64,000 bases of DNA from Candidatus Protochlamydia phocaeensis (GTDB lineage Bacteria > Chlamydiota > Chlamydiia > Chlamydiales > Parachlamydiaceae): the NCBI RefSeq assembly GCF_001545115.1, contig NZ_FCNU01000007.1, positions 478,759 through 542,758 on the forward strand, read 5' to 3'. The notes below the pieces were generated by a model. It made no database searches. It had not been told where the DNA came from and saw only the letters and a program-made list of their open reading frames with translations. Position numbers and translations under genes: made by a program. Positions 24,341 to 33,239 of this stretch are shown in pieces. Position 1 is the stretch's first letter, and each line of letters begins with the position of its first letter.

Positions 24341-25888
24341 TTAGCTAGCTGTTGTAGCTGTAGAAGTTTTATCTGTATTCGCTGCAGCAGCGCTTTGATC
24401 AGCTGTCAACTTGGTAAATTGCTTATTCAATGAACGAGCAGCAACAATCCAAGCGGCAATGATCACCATGAGGATAGCCCCGATATAAGGCGTAATCGTG
24501 GCCAATGTACCAAATGCCAATAGACCCATTTGAATAATCGAACCACCAGATTTTCCTAAGCGTGCACCGACAACGTCAACAGCCGCTTTTCCTTTTACCT
24601 TGGAATCTTCATCCAATGGAATATAAGCCATCTCTTTTGTTGGATCAAATAAGGAGTATTTAGAAGACTTACTCATAATATTTTGAGCCGCACCAAAGAT
24701 AACAGCTAAGAAGAGAGGAGTTGTTCCTAAAGCTGCGATATAGCCTAGCAAGTGTTGTTTAAAAATAACAAATGAGAAGAAGGCAATACCGGTGATTAAC
24801 AAGACAACAGGCGTAATGAGAGCAGCAAAGCCCCATCCCTTACGGCGAATGACGTTACCACCAACAAACAGCATCATTAAAATCGTTACAGCACCAGTCA
24901 TTGTAGAGAACCATCCCATAAACGTACTATAGTCGTTGGGGTTGGGGTACTGAAGTTTAACTTGGCTCTTCCAAGTAATTTCCACGAGGTTGATCGAAAT
25001 ACCGTAAGCGATAACCAAAATCGCTAGGCAAAGGATATATTTAGAGGTAAAGAGAAACTTGAAGCTTTCGCCCAAAGACATCTTCGCTTTCTTCTTCTTG
25101 CCTGGCGCTCTTTCTTGATTTGGATCATAAAAACGCGGATCTGTCAAGATATTGCGGTTGATCCACCAGTAAATGGCCAAAATGGCAATCCCAGCAATAA
25201 CAACCATTCCCATTAAATAGTTAAGGGAAATCTGCCATGCATCGACATCAGCTGGCAATTTTTTACGGATATCAGAAACGTAAACGATAGCTGGACCGGA
25301 AACCAAGAGAGCTAAATTAGCACCCAAGCCGAATAAGCTATAAAAACGCTTAGCTTCTGTCACGCGTGTAATTTGGTTGGCAAATCCCCAGAAAAGCAGA
25401 GATAAGACAACACTTCCCCAGAGTTCAGCTAGAATGTAAAAAATAGAATACATCCAGTTATGATAGGCAGCAGCCAGTCCTGTCCATCCGCCTGGCAGAT
25501 AAGCGCGCAAAGCGTTGGCCGATTCTGTCGGCAGCAAGAGTTCTCTGGCTGGATACATGACAAACGCAAATAAGCCAAAGAAGATAATGAAAGGCAAAAG
25601 AGTCACATAGAAAAGATTTTCTCTGCTCAATACGTTACTCAGCTTGGCATATATGATCATAAAGATAATCGCGGCTGGAACAACTCCAAATGACTTTAAA
25701 AATGGAATAGCCTCCGCACCGGCAGCTGTAACGATTAAGGTATCCTTTGTATCCCTCAAGATTGTATAGTTGAAAGAAATACAGAAGAACATAAAAAACA
25801 TTGGAAGGAGTTTTTTTAGCTCATAGCCATGCACAGGCCAAAAAAACGCCCGCCATTTACCAAATTCTTGTTTGGTATCTTGCGACAT
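24341..25888 (-). CDS. ATP/ADP translocase, Npt1/NTT1-like
   Basis: 515 residues with about 11-12 hydrophobic helices, the TLC/ATP-ADP antiporter family. Intracellular bacteria use it to take host ATP in exchange for ADP. The N-terminal block FGKWRAFFWPVHGYELKKLL and the motif NYTILRDTKDTLIVTAAGAE are very close to what I remember of chlamydial Npt1, as is RFYSLFGLGANLALLVSG, so I assign it to the ATP/ADP-exchange branch. The C-terminus is a hydrophilic Ala/Thr-rich tail. It is followed by a bidirectional terminator and preceded by 730 non-coding bases, so it is transcribed alone. Two further family members lie at 42-46 kb. Confidence 0.9.
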   Translation of the reverse strand: MSQDTKQEFGKWRAFFWPVHGYELKKLLPMFFMFFCISFNYTILRDTKDTLIVTAAGAEAIPFLKSFGVVPAAIIFMIIYAKLSNVLSRENLFYVTLLPFIIFFGLFAFVMYPARELLLPTESANALRAYLPGGWTGLAAAYHNWMYSIFYILAELWGSVVLSLLFWGFANQITRVTEAKRFYSLFGLGANLALLVSGPAIVYVSDIRKKLPADVDAWQISLNYLMGMVVIAGIAILAIYWWINRNILTDPRFYDPNQERAPGKKKKAKMSLGESFKFLFTSKYILCLAILVIAYGISINLVEITWKSQVKLQYPNPNDYSTFMGWFSTMTGAVTILMMLFVGGNVIRRKGWGFAALITPVVLLITGIAFFSFVIFKQHLLGYIAALGTTPLFLAVIFGAAQNIMSKSSKYSLFDPTKEMAYIPLDEDSKVKGKAAVDVVGARLGKSGGSIIQMGLLAFGTLATITPYIGAILMVIIAAWIVAARSLNKQFTKLTADQSAAAANTDKTSTATTAS

Positions 25889-26618
25889 AATAAAACCTCA
25901 AACTAGTTTATTGTTTGCAACCTTCGATAATAAATTGTTCTTTTTTTCCAAATTTCATCAAAAAACATTACCGAGAACCTAAATTATTAAGCTGACTTAT
26001 TTAAAAATGCAAGAAAAAACTAGCCGCAAATAAGACCTTATTCAATAAAGCTTGAAATTTTTAGCACCTCTGCCCCAAAATCGCTAAGCCAGGCCTTCGA
26101 CTCCCGCAGCCTTCTCCCCTCATTTAAAATTCTTTAAATCGCTAAAATCGATTTAAATACTTAGAGGGGATATTAAACCTTAATAATTTATATTTGAGAT
26201 AATTTTCTTCACGGAGCTTCCCTCTAAGAATGAACTCGAATCTGGACATTATGACTTCGATGACAGTCTCTTCTGCTCCGCATCATTAAAATAAAGATTA
26301 GATGAAAAACTATTTTCAAACTCTATTAATTGATACAAAAACTTCAAGCTTAATTATTTATTCTAATGAAATAGATTCATCAAATTAGGCTTTTTTAATC
26401 AACAAGATGGATAAAGTCAATCATTTAGCTTGACTTTGAGCCTATGAATCATAAAATGGTAACAAATCCATTAATCATCTACCACAACCCTAGTGAGATT
26501 TTAATTTTCAAGCGAGATTTAATGACGGAAGGCGGCTTAGGTAAATGCCTACCTGGCAAGACAATCCTTACGACTAATAAACACATGATTTTTTTTAGAG
26601 AAACGGAGTTAGAATTTG
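25889..26618. other. 730-base intergenic region between divergent genes
   Basis: It carries the promoters of the ATP/ADP translocase and recJ and one palindromic repeat copy (26161-26275). A small plus-strand frame at 26444-26668 has no family features and overlaps recJ. Otherwise I recognise nothing. Confidence 0.6.
26161..26275. repeat. Palindromic intergenic repeat between translocase and recJ
   Basis: The left arm is TTAGAGGGGATATTAAACC, then TTATATTTGAGATAATTTTC. The right arm on the other strand is CATAATGTCCAGATTCGAG, then TTCATTCTTAGAGG. The two arms represent the two sequence variants of the family core (ATATTTGAG and AGATTCGAG) in one element. Confidence 0.75.
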
Positions 26619-28376
26619 ATGCATTCCCCTGCCTATGGCCAAGAGGAACCCATATGGGTTTACCCTAAAACGGACAATGAATTAAAGGAAAGCATCATCA
26701 AAGAATTTAAGATTCATCCTGTTATCGCACAAATTCTTGTCTCACGGGGCTTTCAGTCTTTTCAGCAAATTCATGACTATCTGTACGCCAAGCTTCCTGA
26801 ATTGCATGACCCTTTCTTAATGGCTGAGATGCCACAAGCTGTGGAGCGCGTTTGCCATGCCATTAAAAATGGGGAAAACATCTTAATTTATGGAGACAAT
26901 GATGTCGATGGAATGACCGGCACGACATTGTTGACGGAATTTTTACAGGATTTAGGAGCGAATGTTTTCTTTTACGTCTCCAATCGGGGAACTTTGCGCC
27001 AAAGCTTGATTGTCGAGGCGTTGGAATATGCCTTAATGAATAATTGCAAGCTCCTCATTACGGTGGACTGTGGGATTACGGCAGCCGTAGAGATAGCCAA
27101 AGTCGCTGCCCAAAACGTGGACGTCATCATTACAGATCATCACGAGCCGACGGATAAAATCCCCCATTGCATTGCAACGCTCAATCCCAAGCTGCTAAAT
27201 AACCCCTATCCAAATCGCGATCTGACAGGAGTCGGAGTCGCCTTCAAGCTTGCCCATGGAATCACCAATCAATTGACGGCGGAGGGAAAAATTCCGCCAA
27301 AAAAGATCGATTTAAAGCGCTACTTGGATCTTGTCGCTCTGGGCACGATTTCGGACATGGGCTCTTTGCTGGATACAGAAAACCGCATTTTAGTCCGCTA
27401 CGGCTTGCGCCAGCTACGCAAAGGCAGACGCATGGGGCTTTCGAAGCTGTTTTCTATTTGCGATGTGGACCTCAATGACTTGACGACTTTTACAATTGCC
27501 TCCAAAATCGCTCCCCGCTTAAATAGCTTGGGCCGAATTGACGATCCACGCAAAGGCGTTCAGATGCTGTTGGTCAAGAATGCCGATTTAGCTGAAAAAA
27601 TGGCGTTGGAGCTGGATTTAAATAACATTGAAAGACAAAAGATCGAGCGGACGATGTCTTTGGACGTTGACACGACGATTCAAGAATATCCGGCCATCTT
27701 GAATAACAAAGCCATCGTCATGGTTTCCGATAAATGGCACCCTGGAGTGATTGCCATTATTTCTACCCGCATTTCCAAACAATATAATCGACCGACTGTG
27801 ATGATTGCCATTGACAAAGGTATCGGTAAAGGATCTGTCCGTTCTATTCGAGAATTTCCTTTATTGCCGACTTTAAAGCAATGCTCCGACATCTTGATTA
27901 ATTTTGGGGGGCATGATTTTGCAGCTGGCTTGACAGTCAAAGAAGAACATATTGAACAGTTTAAAGCGCATTTTATTGAAGCGGCCAACCAGAAGCTCAA
28001 AGATTCGGACGTGATGAGCAAGCTTGCCTTGGATGCCGAAATCAAATTCAGCGAACTCACGTTTGACTTTATGGAATCGGCCAAGCTATTGGAGCCTTAC
28101 GGAAATGAAAATCCCCAGCCGATTCTTTATTGCGATGCCTGGCAGACATGGCCGCCGAAAATTGTCGGTAAAACTCATCTTAAATTATATTTAGAGCAAG
28201 GAGATCGGGTTTTGGAAGGAGTCGCTTTAGGAAAAGCGGCCCATAGCGCCCAGCTTCGCAAAAAGAACCTCAAATTACGCATTGCCTTTACTCCTCAAAT
28301 TAATAAATCGAGCATCCAGCTGCTAATCCGGGATTTCAAAATTTTAGAAGATCCCTCAGCCGCTCCTGCCGCCTAA
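26619..28376 (+). CDS. recJ: Single-strand-specific 5'-3' exonuclease RecJ
   Basis: 585 residues from ATG 26619 (AACGGAG nine bases upstream). It has the DHH/DHHA1 architecture: motif I YGDNDVDGMTG near 92, motif II TVDCGIT near 147, the DHH motif ITDHHEP near 172, LDLVALGTISDM near 240, and the DHHA1 motif GGHDFAAGL near 430. A C-terminal OB-type domain ends the protein. RecJ degrades single-stranded DNA in RecF-pathway recombination and mismatch/base-excision repair using Mn/Mg bound by the Asp/His residues. Motif I reads DND rather than the commoner DYD. The next gene starts five bases after its stop, so the two are co-transcribed. Confidence 0.93.
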   Translation: MHSPAYGQEEPIWVYPKTDNELKESIIKEFKIHPVIAQILVSRGFQSFQQIHDYLYAKLPELHDPFLMAEMPQAVERVCHAIKNGENILIYGDNDVDGMTGTTLLTEFLQDLGANVFFYVSNRGTLRQSLIVEALEYALMNNCKLLITVDCGITAAVEIAKVAAQNVDVIITDHHEPTDKIPHCIATLNPKLLNNPYPNRDLTGVGVAFKLAHGITNQLTAEGKIPPKKIDLKRYLDLVALGTISDMGSLLDTENRILVRYGLRQLRKGRRMGLSKLFSICDVDLNDLTTFTIASKIAPRLNSLGRIDDPRKGVQMLLVKNADLAEKMALELDLNNIERQKIERTMSLDVDTTIQEYPAILNNKAIVMVSDKWHPGVIAIISTRISKQYNRPTVMIAIDKGIGKGSVRSIREFPLLPTLKQCSDILINFGGHDFAAGLTVKEEHIEQFKAHFIEAANQKLKDSDVMSKLALDAEIKFSELTFDFMESAKLLEPYGNENPQPILYCDAWQTWPPKIVGKTHLKLYLEQGDRVLEGVALGKAAHSAQLRKKNLKLRIAFTPQINKSSIQLLIRDFKILEDPSAAPAA

Positions 28377-28381
28377 TAGCC

Positions 28382-29725
28382 ATGATGGGAAAGTCTCAAC
28401 TCAACGACATTATTGAAGGGGAAATTCAGACGATTGCTTTCGGCGGAGAAGGCATTCTCCGCTACCGCGGCTTTGTCGTCTTTGTCCCCTTTACGGCCAT
28501 AGGGGATAAAATCACCTGCCGGCTCATCGAAATAAAGAAATCCTTTGCCAAAGGCGAACTTGTCTCAATCGAGCGGGCTAGCCCGCAACGGACACAACCG
28601 CTTTGTCCTTACTTCGGCACATGCGGAGGATGCCAGATTCAACATCTGAATGATCAAGCCCAGCTTAACTATAAGCAGCATGCCGTCCTAGATGCTTTAA
28701 AACGCATTGGCCATATTAGCTTGCCTCCCCCCAAAATTATTCCCGCTCAATTAAAGTGGGCATACCGCCGCCATATCACTTTGCATATGCGACCGACAGA
28801 AAACGGCTTTGAGATGGGCTATATCGGAGTGGACAATCGCTCTCTTATAACTATACAAACATGCCCGATTTTCAATTCGCCGGATGATGCGATTGTCAAG
28901 CAGCTGCGGGAATTTATTCATACGCTTCCCAATCCAGGCCGCCAAGAAGGCAGGGTCACCATTTTAAAAAATCAAAAAGACCGCTATATCCTCTCTTTTC
29001 AATTTTCTTCTTTGCAGGGATTGCAAAACCGGCTCTTCCAAAGCGCCCTTCAAAATTATCCCGCATTTGTCGGCATCCTTGTCTATAGCCCGCAAGAACA
29101 ATGGCAGTTCGGCGATCCTTATTGTGAACAAAAAGTGGAAGGCCTTCTTTTCCGCTTTACCCCGCAAGCCTTTGTTCAAAATCATCCGGAACAAAGCGCC
29201 AATATTTATCGCCAGATCTGCTCCGTCACTGCCCATCAGACCGGCAAGCAAATTTTAGACTTGTACTGCGGTTTTGGCATTACTTCGCTGCTATTGGCCA
29301 GACAAGGCCATCAAGTGACGGGAATGGAATTTAATCCCGAAGCCATCAAATTTGCACAGGAAAACAGCCAATTAAATCATCTCAAACAAGCGCAATTCAT
29401 CCAAGGAGATGTAGAAAAGATTCTGCCTAAATGGCTTAAAGGGCACGAAAAGCCGCATTTGATCTTAGTCAATCCTCCGCGAACAGGCCTGTCCAAAGGC
29501 GTGATACACACTCTCTTGCAAGCTAATCCAAACGAGATTATCTATGTCTCATGCATGCCCTCCACTTTGGCAAGGGATTTGGCTTTCTTCTACGCGAAAG
29601 ACTATGAAATTCAACAATGCGTTATCTATGACATGTTCCCACAGACAGCGCATGTTGAAACGTTTATTTATTTGAAAAGGAAAAAAAAGAATATAACCGT
29701 TCAGTCCTTGCTAAGAGGAGATTAA
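28382..29725 (+). CDS. 23S rRNA (uracil-5-)-methyltransferase, RlmD/RumA type
   Basis: 447 residues. It has an N-terminal TRAM domain (about 8-65, IIEGEIQTIAFGGEGILRY), a Fe-S cysteine cluster in CPYFGTCGGCQIQHL near 75, and a Rossmann methyltransferase with LDLYCGFGITSLLLA near 298 and VNPPRTGLSKG near 363. The catalytic cysteine is in YVSCMPSTLARDL near 389, and the C-terminal glutamate motif reads DMFPQTAHVETF. It would transfer a methyl group from SAM to C5 of a uridine in 23S rRNA. Which uridine (RlmC, RlmD or another TrmA-family target) cannot be decided from motifs. It forms a two-gene unit with recJ and ends near a terminator shared with euo. Confidence 0.9.
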   Translation: MMGKSQLNDIIEGEIQTIAFGGEGILRYRGFVVFVPFTAIGDKITCRLIEIKKSFAKGELVSIERASPQRTQPLCPYFGTCGGCQIQHLNDQAQLNYKQHAVLDALKRIGHISLPPPKIIPAQLKWAYRRHITLHMRPTENGFEMGYIGVDNRSLITIQTCPIFNSPDDAIVKQLREFIHTLPNPGRQEGRVTILKNQKDRYILSFQFSSLQGLQNRLFQSALQNYPAFVGILVYSPQEQWQFGDPYCEQKVEGLLFRFTPQAFVQNHPEQSANIYRQICSVTAHQTGKQILDLYCGFGITSLLLARQGHQVTGMEFNPEAIKFAQENSQLNHLKQAQFIQGDVEKILPKWLKGHEKPHLILVNPPRTGLSKGVIHTLLQANPNEIIYVSCMPSTLARDLAFFYAKDYEIQQCVIYDMFPQTAHVETFIYLKRKKKNITVQSLLRGD

Positions 29726-29733
29726 CCTATAAT

Positions 29734-29760
29734 AAAAAAAGGCTTGACTGTCTTAGCCTT
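29734..29760 (-). terminator. Terminator of euo
   Basis: AAGGCT (29739-29744) and AGCCTT (29755-29760) form a hairpin. On the minus strand it is followed by a T-run (plus-strand A-run 29734-29740). It is 51 bases beyond the euo stop. Confidence 0.65.
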
Positions 29761-29810
29761 GAAGTGAACGGTTACAAAAGACAATGCTAGCAAAAAGACA
29801 AAGAAAGCTA

Positions 29811-30233
29811 TTAGCTAGCTTGACGACGACGGTTCTTCTTTTGAATATACTTCTCTTGATATTCCTTTACATCATCAGAATGGATTACCCAAGCAGCTCC
29901 TTTACGCTGAGCCTTTAATAAACCAATGCGAGTGGCATAATAAATCTTTTGCGCAGGAACGCTTAACATCTCAGCCACTTGATTAACAGAGAAGTATCCC
30001 TTGTTATTGTCAAATAAAAGTTCCCCATCATAAACAGATTTACTTCTAGAGTATTTCTGACGGCGATAATCTTCTAAGTCTTCTAAGCTAATTGTCCATC
30101 GTGTCGTTTCTTTTCTGGCTTTCAGCTTATTTAATTTAATCGCAACATAAATAGCTTGTCGCGTTACTTTATTCAATTTAGCTGCTTCTGTAATAGAAAC
30201 AACTTTCTTATCATCAGTTTTATCCTGTGACAT
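29811..30233 (-). CDS. euo: Euo-type developmental transcription regulator
   Basis: 140 residues with two helix-turn-helix units in tandem: SITEAAKLNKVTRQAIYVAIK (about 14-34), whose helix is followed by TTRWTISLEDLEDYRRQKYSR, and FSVNQVAEMLSVPAQKIYYA (about 77-96), followed by AAWVIHSDDVKEYQEKY. The ordering and wording match what I know of chlamydial Euo, a repressor of late genes expressed early in the developmental cycle. Here it lacks most of the C-terminal region of the Chlamydia protein (140 against about 180 residues). The tail is strongly basic (KKNRRRQAS). AGGAGGA lies a few bases upstream of the ATG, and a long AT-rich region precedes it, as expected for a regulated gene. Confidence 0.85.
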   Translation of the reverse strand: MSQDKTDDKKVVSITEAAKLNKVTRQAIYVAIKLNKLKARKETTRWTISLEDLEDYRRQKYSRSKSVYDGELLFDNNKGYFSVNQVAEMLSVPAQKIYYATRIGLLKAQRKGAAWVIHSDDVKEYQEKYIQKKNRRRQAS

Positions 30234-30922
30234 TATATTTATCCTCCTAAAAAACTTAATTGCTTATAAGCAAGTAATCCTCATTAATAAATTTTGATTA
30301 TTTATATCAAAGGAAAATCTATATTTACATAATAAAGAATTTAAATCAACCAATTTTTACAACTTTTAAATATTTAGTCCTATTTTTATAAAAAAATCGT
30401 AAAGACTATTCGCCATAATATTTTAGAGCGTTTACTTTCTCCAACTAATCGAATAAATTAATTTAAATTTACGATCTTTATAGAATTGTAAAATCTATTT
30501 ATGAATATTATAAAATTTTACAAAACATATAGTTATTAAACAAGTTCTATTTTTAAGTTTATCTGAAAACTCCTCTCTTTTCAGATAAAGAGATTTTGTT
30601 TAAAATAGGATTTTGCTAATCGCTCTTTTAAGAGCCTATTAAAAAACCTTCTAATGGCTTAGATTCGAGTTCTTTTCTCCTAAGAAGCACTGCTTGCTTC
30701 TTAGGAGACATAATCAAATGCAAGCTATTATAAGTTATTTAACACCCTTTAAGGGTATACTTGCACTGCCAGTCGGCCTTTTTTCTACGGTTTTTAGGCA
30801 GAAATGCTACCAATATGCCATCTTATTGGTAGCAATTGCTAGTAAAATTTTTATAAAGAGTCCTAAGATGATCAATCTACTGACTTTATGAACACTCTTA
30901 AGCAGAAACCCAAGGTTATTTA
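30234..30922. other. 690-base AT-rich intergenic region between euo and tsp
   Basis: No gene was found. Bases 30240-30600 are very AT-rich and upstream of euo, so they probably hold its promoter and any autoregulatory sites, but I cannot point to them. A palindromic repeat occupies 30630-30775. The small frame at 30694-30891 runs through that repeat and is not credible. Confidence 0.6.
30630..30775. repeat. Palindromic intergenic repeat between euo and tsp
   Basis: The left arm is TTAAAAAACCTTCTAATGGC, then TTAGATTCGAGTTCTTTTC. The centre is the perfect hairpin CTCCTAAGAAGCA / TGCTTCTTAGGAG (about 30678-30706). The right arm on the other strand reads GGGTGTTAAATAACTTATAA, then TAGCTTGCATTTGATTATG. 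This is the clearest example of the central CTAAGAAGC hairpin of the family. Confidence 0.82.
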
Positions 30923-32929
30923 ATGCGTAGATATATCGCTTTGCTACTTTGCCTCTTGATTGGTTGCTTGGAAGCCAAGGCTCCAGATTTAACCCCTGCC
31001 GATGTCACTGCTAAAGCCAAAGAAATTATGAAAGCGCATGCTTCCTATAAAAAACTGACTCCTATACTGGCTCAGCGCATTTTAAATAATTATTTAGATT
31101 TATTAGATCCGACCAAGACGTATTTTATTGAATCTGACATTCAGCAATGGACGCATCCTTCCGATCAACTATTGAATCAATTGATTGAGGACTATAATAG
31201 CGATAATTTCCGCATTTTTGAAGATATTCAAGCCGCTTTGGTCAAGGCCATTCAAAGGCGGCGTTTATTAGAGCAAAAAATTGATTATAACAATCTCCCC
31301 ACGCATGTGACAGCTGAAGAATTTAAAGACATGGCTTGGGCGAAATCCGAAGAAGAATTGGTCGAACGCTTAAGACGCATTCGCGCCCTTCAACTGGAGA
31401 CGTCGGCTAAATTAAGCGAAAACATGAAAGAAAATGCCATGCAGCGCATTGCAAAGCGGCAGGCAAAGTTTGAAGAGGAGCAATTAGCTCCAAATCCGGA
31501 AAAAGAACACTTAATTTTATCCAATGTACTCAAGGCTACCGCATCCGCTTTAGACTCGCATACAGCTTATTTTACTCCGACTGAGGCAACTCAATTTATG
31601 ATCAATGTCCAACAGCGTTTATTTGGAATTGGAGCCCAGCTGCGCGATGATATCAATGGATTTACGGTCATCAAGATTGTCGAGGGCGGGCCTGCAGCTT
31701 TGGGGAAACAATTAAAAGCCAAGGACCGCATTGTAGCTGTTAATGGAGAGCCTGTTGTTGGAATGGATATTTCAGATGCCGTGGATCTCATTCGGGGGGA
31801 AGAGCATACACCCGTTGTCTTGACTGTCATCCGCGAGACGCCGGCTCCAGACGGAACAAAGAAGGAAGAAAAATTAGACATCACCATTTCAAGGGGCGAG
31901 GTTGTTTTAAAGGAAACCCGTTTTAAAAGTTCTTATGAACCTTTTGGAGAGGGGGTTATCGGCTATTTAAAGCTCTATTCTTTCTATCAGGACCGCGATA
32001 GCTCTTCCGCAACAGACCTTGAGCATGAAATCAACAAGCTAAAAAAAGATCATCACTTATTAGGCCTTATTCTCGATTTACGCTACAATTCTGGAGGCCT
32101 TCTTTCCCAAGCGGTAGCCGTTACCGGACTGTTCATTACTAAAGGGGTTGTCGTCTCTATCAAAGATGAGAATGGCCGCATTCAGCATTTGAGGGATCTA
32201 GATGGGACAATGGCTTGGGATGGGCCCTTGATTGTCTTAGTCAATCGCATGAGCGCCTCCGCATCAGAAATTGTCGCACAAACACTGCAAGATTATGGAA
32301 GAGCCCTCATTATAGGCGACGATCACACGTATGGCAAGGGATCTTATCAAACTTTTACTTTGACGACTTCGGACAACGAGCAAGTCAATCCGCAAGGCGA
32401 ATATAAAGTCACCCGCGGGCGCTATTATACCGTATCGGGACAAACGCCTCAGCTGACGGGGGTTTTATCGGATGTAGCAGTTCCAGGCCCATTATCGGAA
32501 TCGGACATCGGCGAGCGCTTTGCTAAGTATCCGCTTGAAAATGATCATATCAAATCGAATTTTGATGACGACTTGTCCGATATTCCCTTTTTGCAGCGGG
32601 AGAAAATCCGCAAGCTTTATAAATTTGGTTTGCAAGAAAAACTGGATACGTATCGCCCTTATTTAGAAAGATTGAAAACCAATTCACAGCAAAGGCTAGC
32701 GCAAAATTTAAATTACCAGAACATGCTAAAGGAAATTAAAAAGAAAGACGAAGCCGAAACGGATGAGCAAGAAGATTTTGGACAGAATGACCTGCAGCTT
32801 GAAGAATCCTATAATATTATGGAAGATCTGCTGCTCATGATGCAGGATAAAGGGGCGCTTTTCTCCCCTCAGAAAAAAGAATCGCTTTCTTCCGTTCCCT
32901 TTGACCCGCTTTTGCAAAAGGCGTCTTAG
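30923..32929 (+). CDS. tsp: Tail-specific C-terminal processing protease (S41, Prc/Tsp type)
   Basis: 668 residues with a signal peptide (MRRYIALLLCLLIGCLEAKA), so it acts in the periplasm. An N-terminal helical region (about 20-220) is followed by a PDZ domain (about 225-325, GIGAQLRDDINGFTVIKIVEGGPAA) and the S41 protease core with ILDLRYNSGGLLSQAV near 390. The catalytic serine lies in NRMSASASEIVAQ near 443 and the lysine in TYGKGSYQTF near 471. The C-terminal part is charged and helical. This is the chlamydial Tsp (CT441-like) arrangement. It cleaves proteins from their C-termini during envelope quality control. It lies alone between two palindromic repeats. Confidence 0.92.
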   Translation: MRRYIALLLCLLIGCLEAKAPDLTPADVTAKAKEIMKAHASYKKLTPILAQRILNNYLDLLDPTKTYFIESDIQQWTHPSDQLLNQLIEDYNSDNFRIFEDIQAALVKAIQRRRLLEQKIDYNNLPTHVTAEEFKDMAWAKSEEELVERLRRIRALQLETSAKLSENMKENAMQRIAKRQAKFEEEQLAPNPEKEHLILSNVLKATASALDSHTAYFTPTEATQFMINVQQRLFGIGAQLRDDINGFTVIKIVEGGPAALGKQLKAKDRIVAVNGEPVVGMDISDAVDLIRGEEHTPVVLTVIRETPAPDGTKKEEKLDITISRGEVVLKETRFKSSYEPFGEGVIGYLKLYSFYQDRDSSSATDLEHEINKLKKDHHLLGLILDLRYNSGGLLSQAVAVTGLFITKGVVVSIKDENGRIQHLRDLDGTMAWDGPLIVLVNRMSASASEIVAQTLQDYGRALIIGDDHTYGKGSYQTFTLTTSDNEQVNPQGEYKVTRGRYYTVSGQTPQLTGVLSDVAVPGPLSESDIGERFAKYPLENDHIKSNFDDDLSDIPFLQREKIRKLYKFGLQEKLDTYRPYLERLKTNSQQRLAQNLNYQNMLKEIKKKDEAETDEQEDFGQNDLQLEESYNIMEDLLLMMQDKGALFSPQKKESLSSVPFDPLLQKAS

Positions 32930-33105
32930 AGGGGGGATTAAAAACCGCTAATGACCTAGACTCGCTTTCTTTTCCCTAGGAAGCGATAAGAGAGAATGGG
33001 CCCTATTCACTCAATATGGCCCCTCTCTCCGATTGCCTTCTCGAGAGAAAATAACCTCACCTATCGATTAGTATGGATTTTAATACACCCGCTTAGAGAT
33101 GTTTG
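32926..33105. repeat. Palindromic intergenic repeat between tsp and gltX
   Basis: About 170 bases, starting on the tsp stop. Left arm: TTAGAGGGGGGATTAAAAAC, CGCTAATGACCTAGACTCG, then TTTTCCCTAGGAAGCG. Right arm on the other strand: GGGTGTATTAAAATCCATAC, then TAATCGATAGGTGAGG and TTATTTTCTCTCGAGAAGG. The centre is GGGCC / GGCCC around 32998-33022. It is the longest and most complete copy here and occupies most of the 310-base gap. Confidence 0.85.
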
Positions 33106-33239
33106 CAATCTTAGAGCCGAAAGAAGCGAATTCAGGCTATTCCCGTTTGTAAACACACTCTTATACTTGAAATCTATCTAAAAATCGCTCACAATAATTA
33201 TCTATTTTAAATTGTTTTTAGTTAAAGGATTTAATTTTT

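Noticed and set aside
26444..26668. 74-codon plus-strand frame before recJ
   Set aside because: It overlaps recJ in another frame, has a low-complexity makeup and no recognisable motif; recJ has its own ribosome site.
30694..30891. 65-codon frame upstream of tsp
   Set aside because: It begins inside the central hairpin of a palindromic repeat and crosses its right arm.
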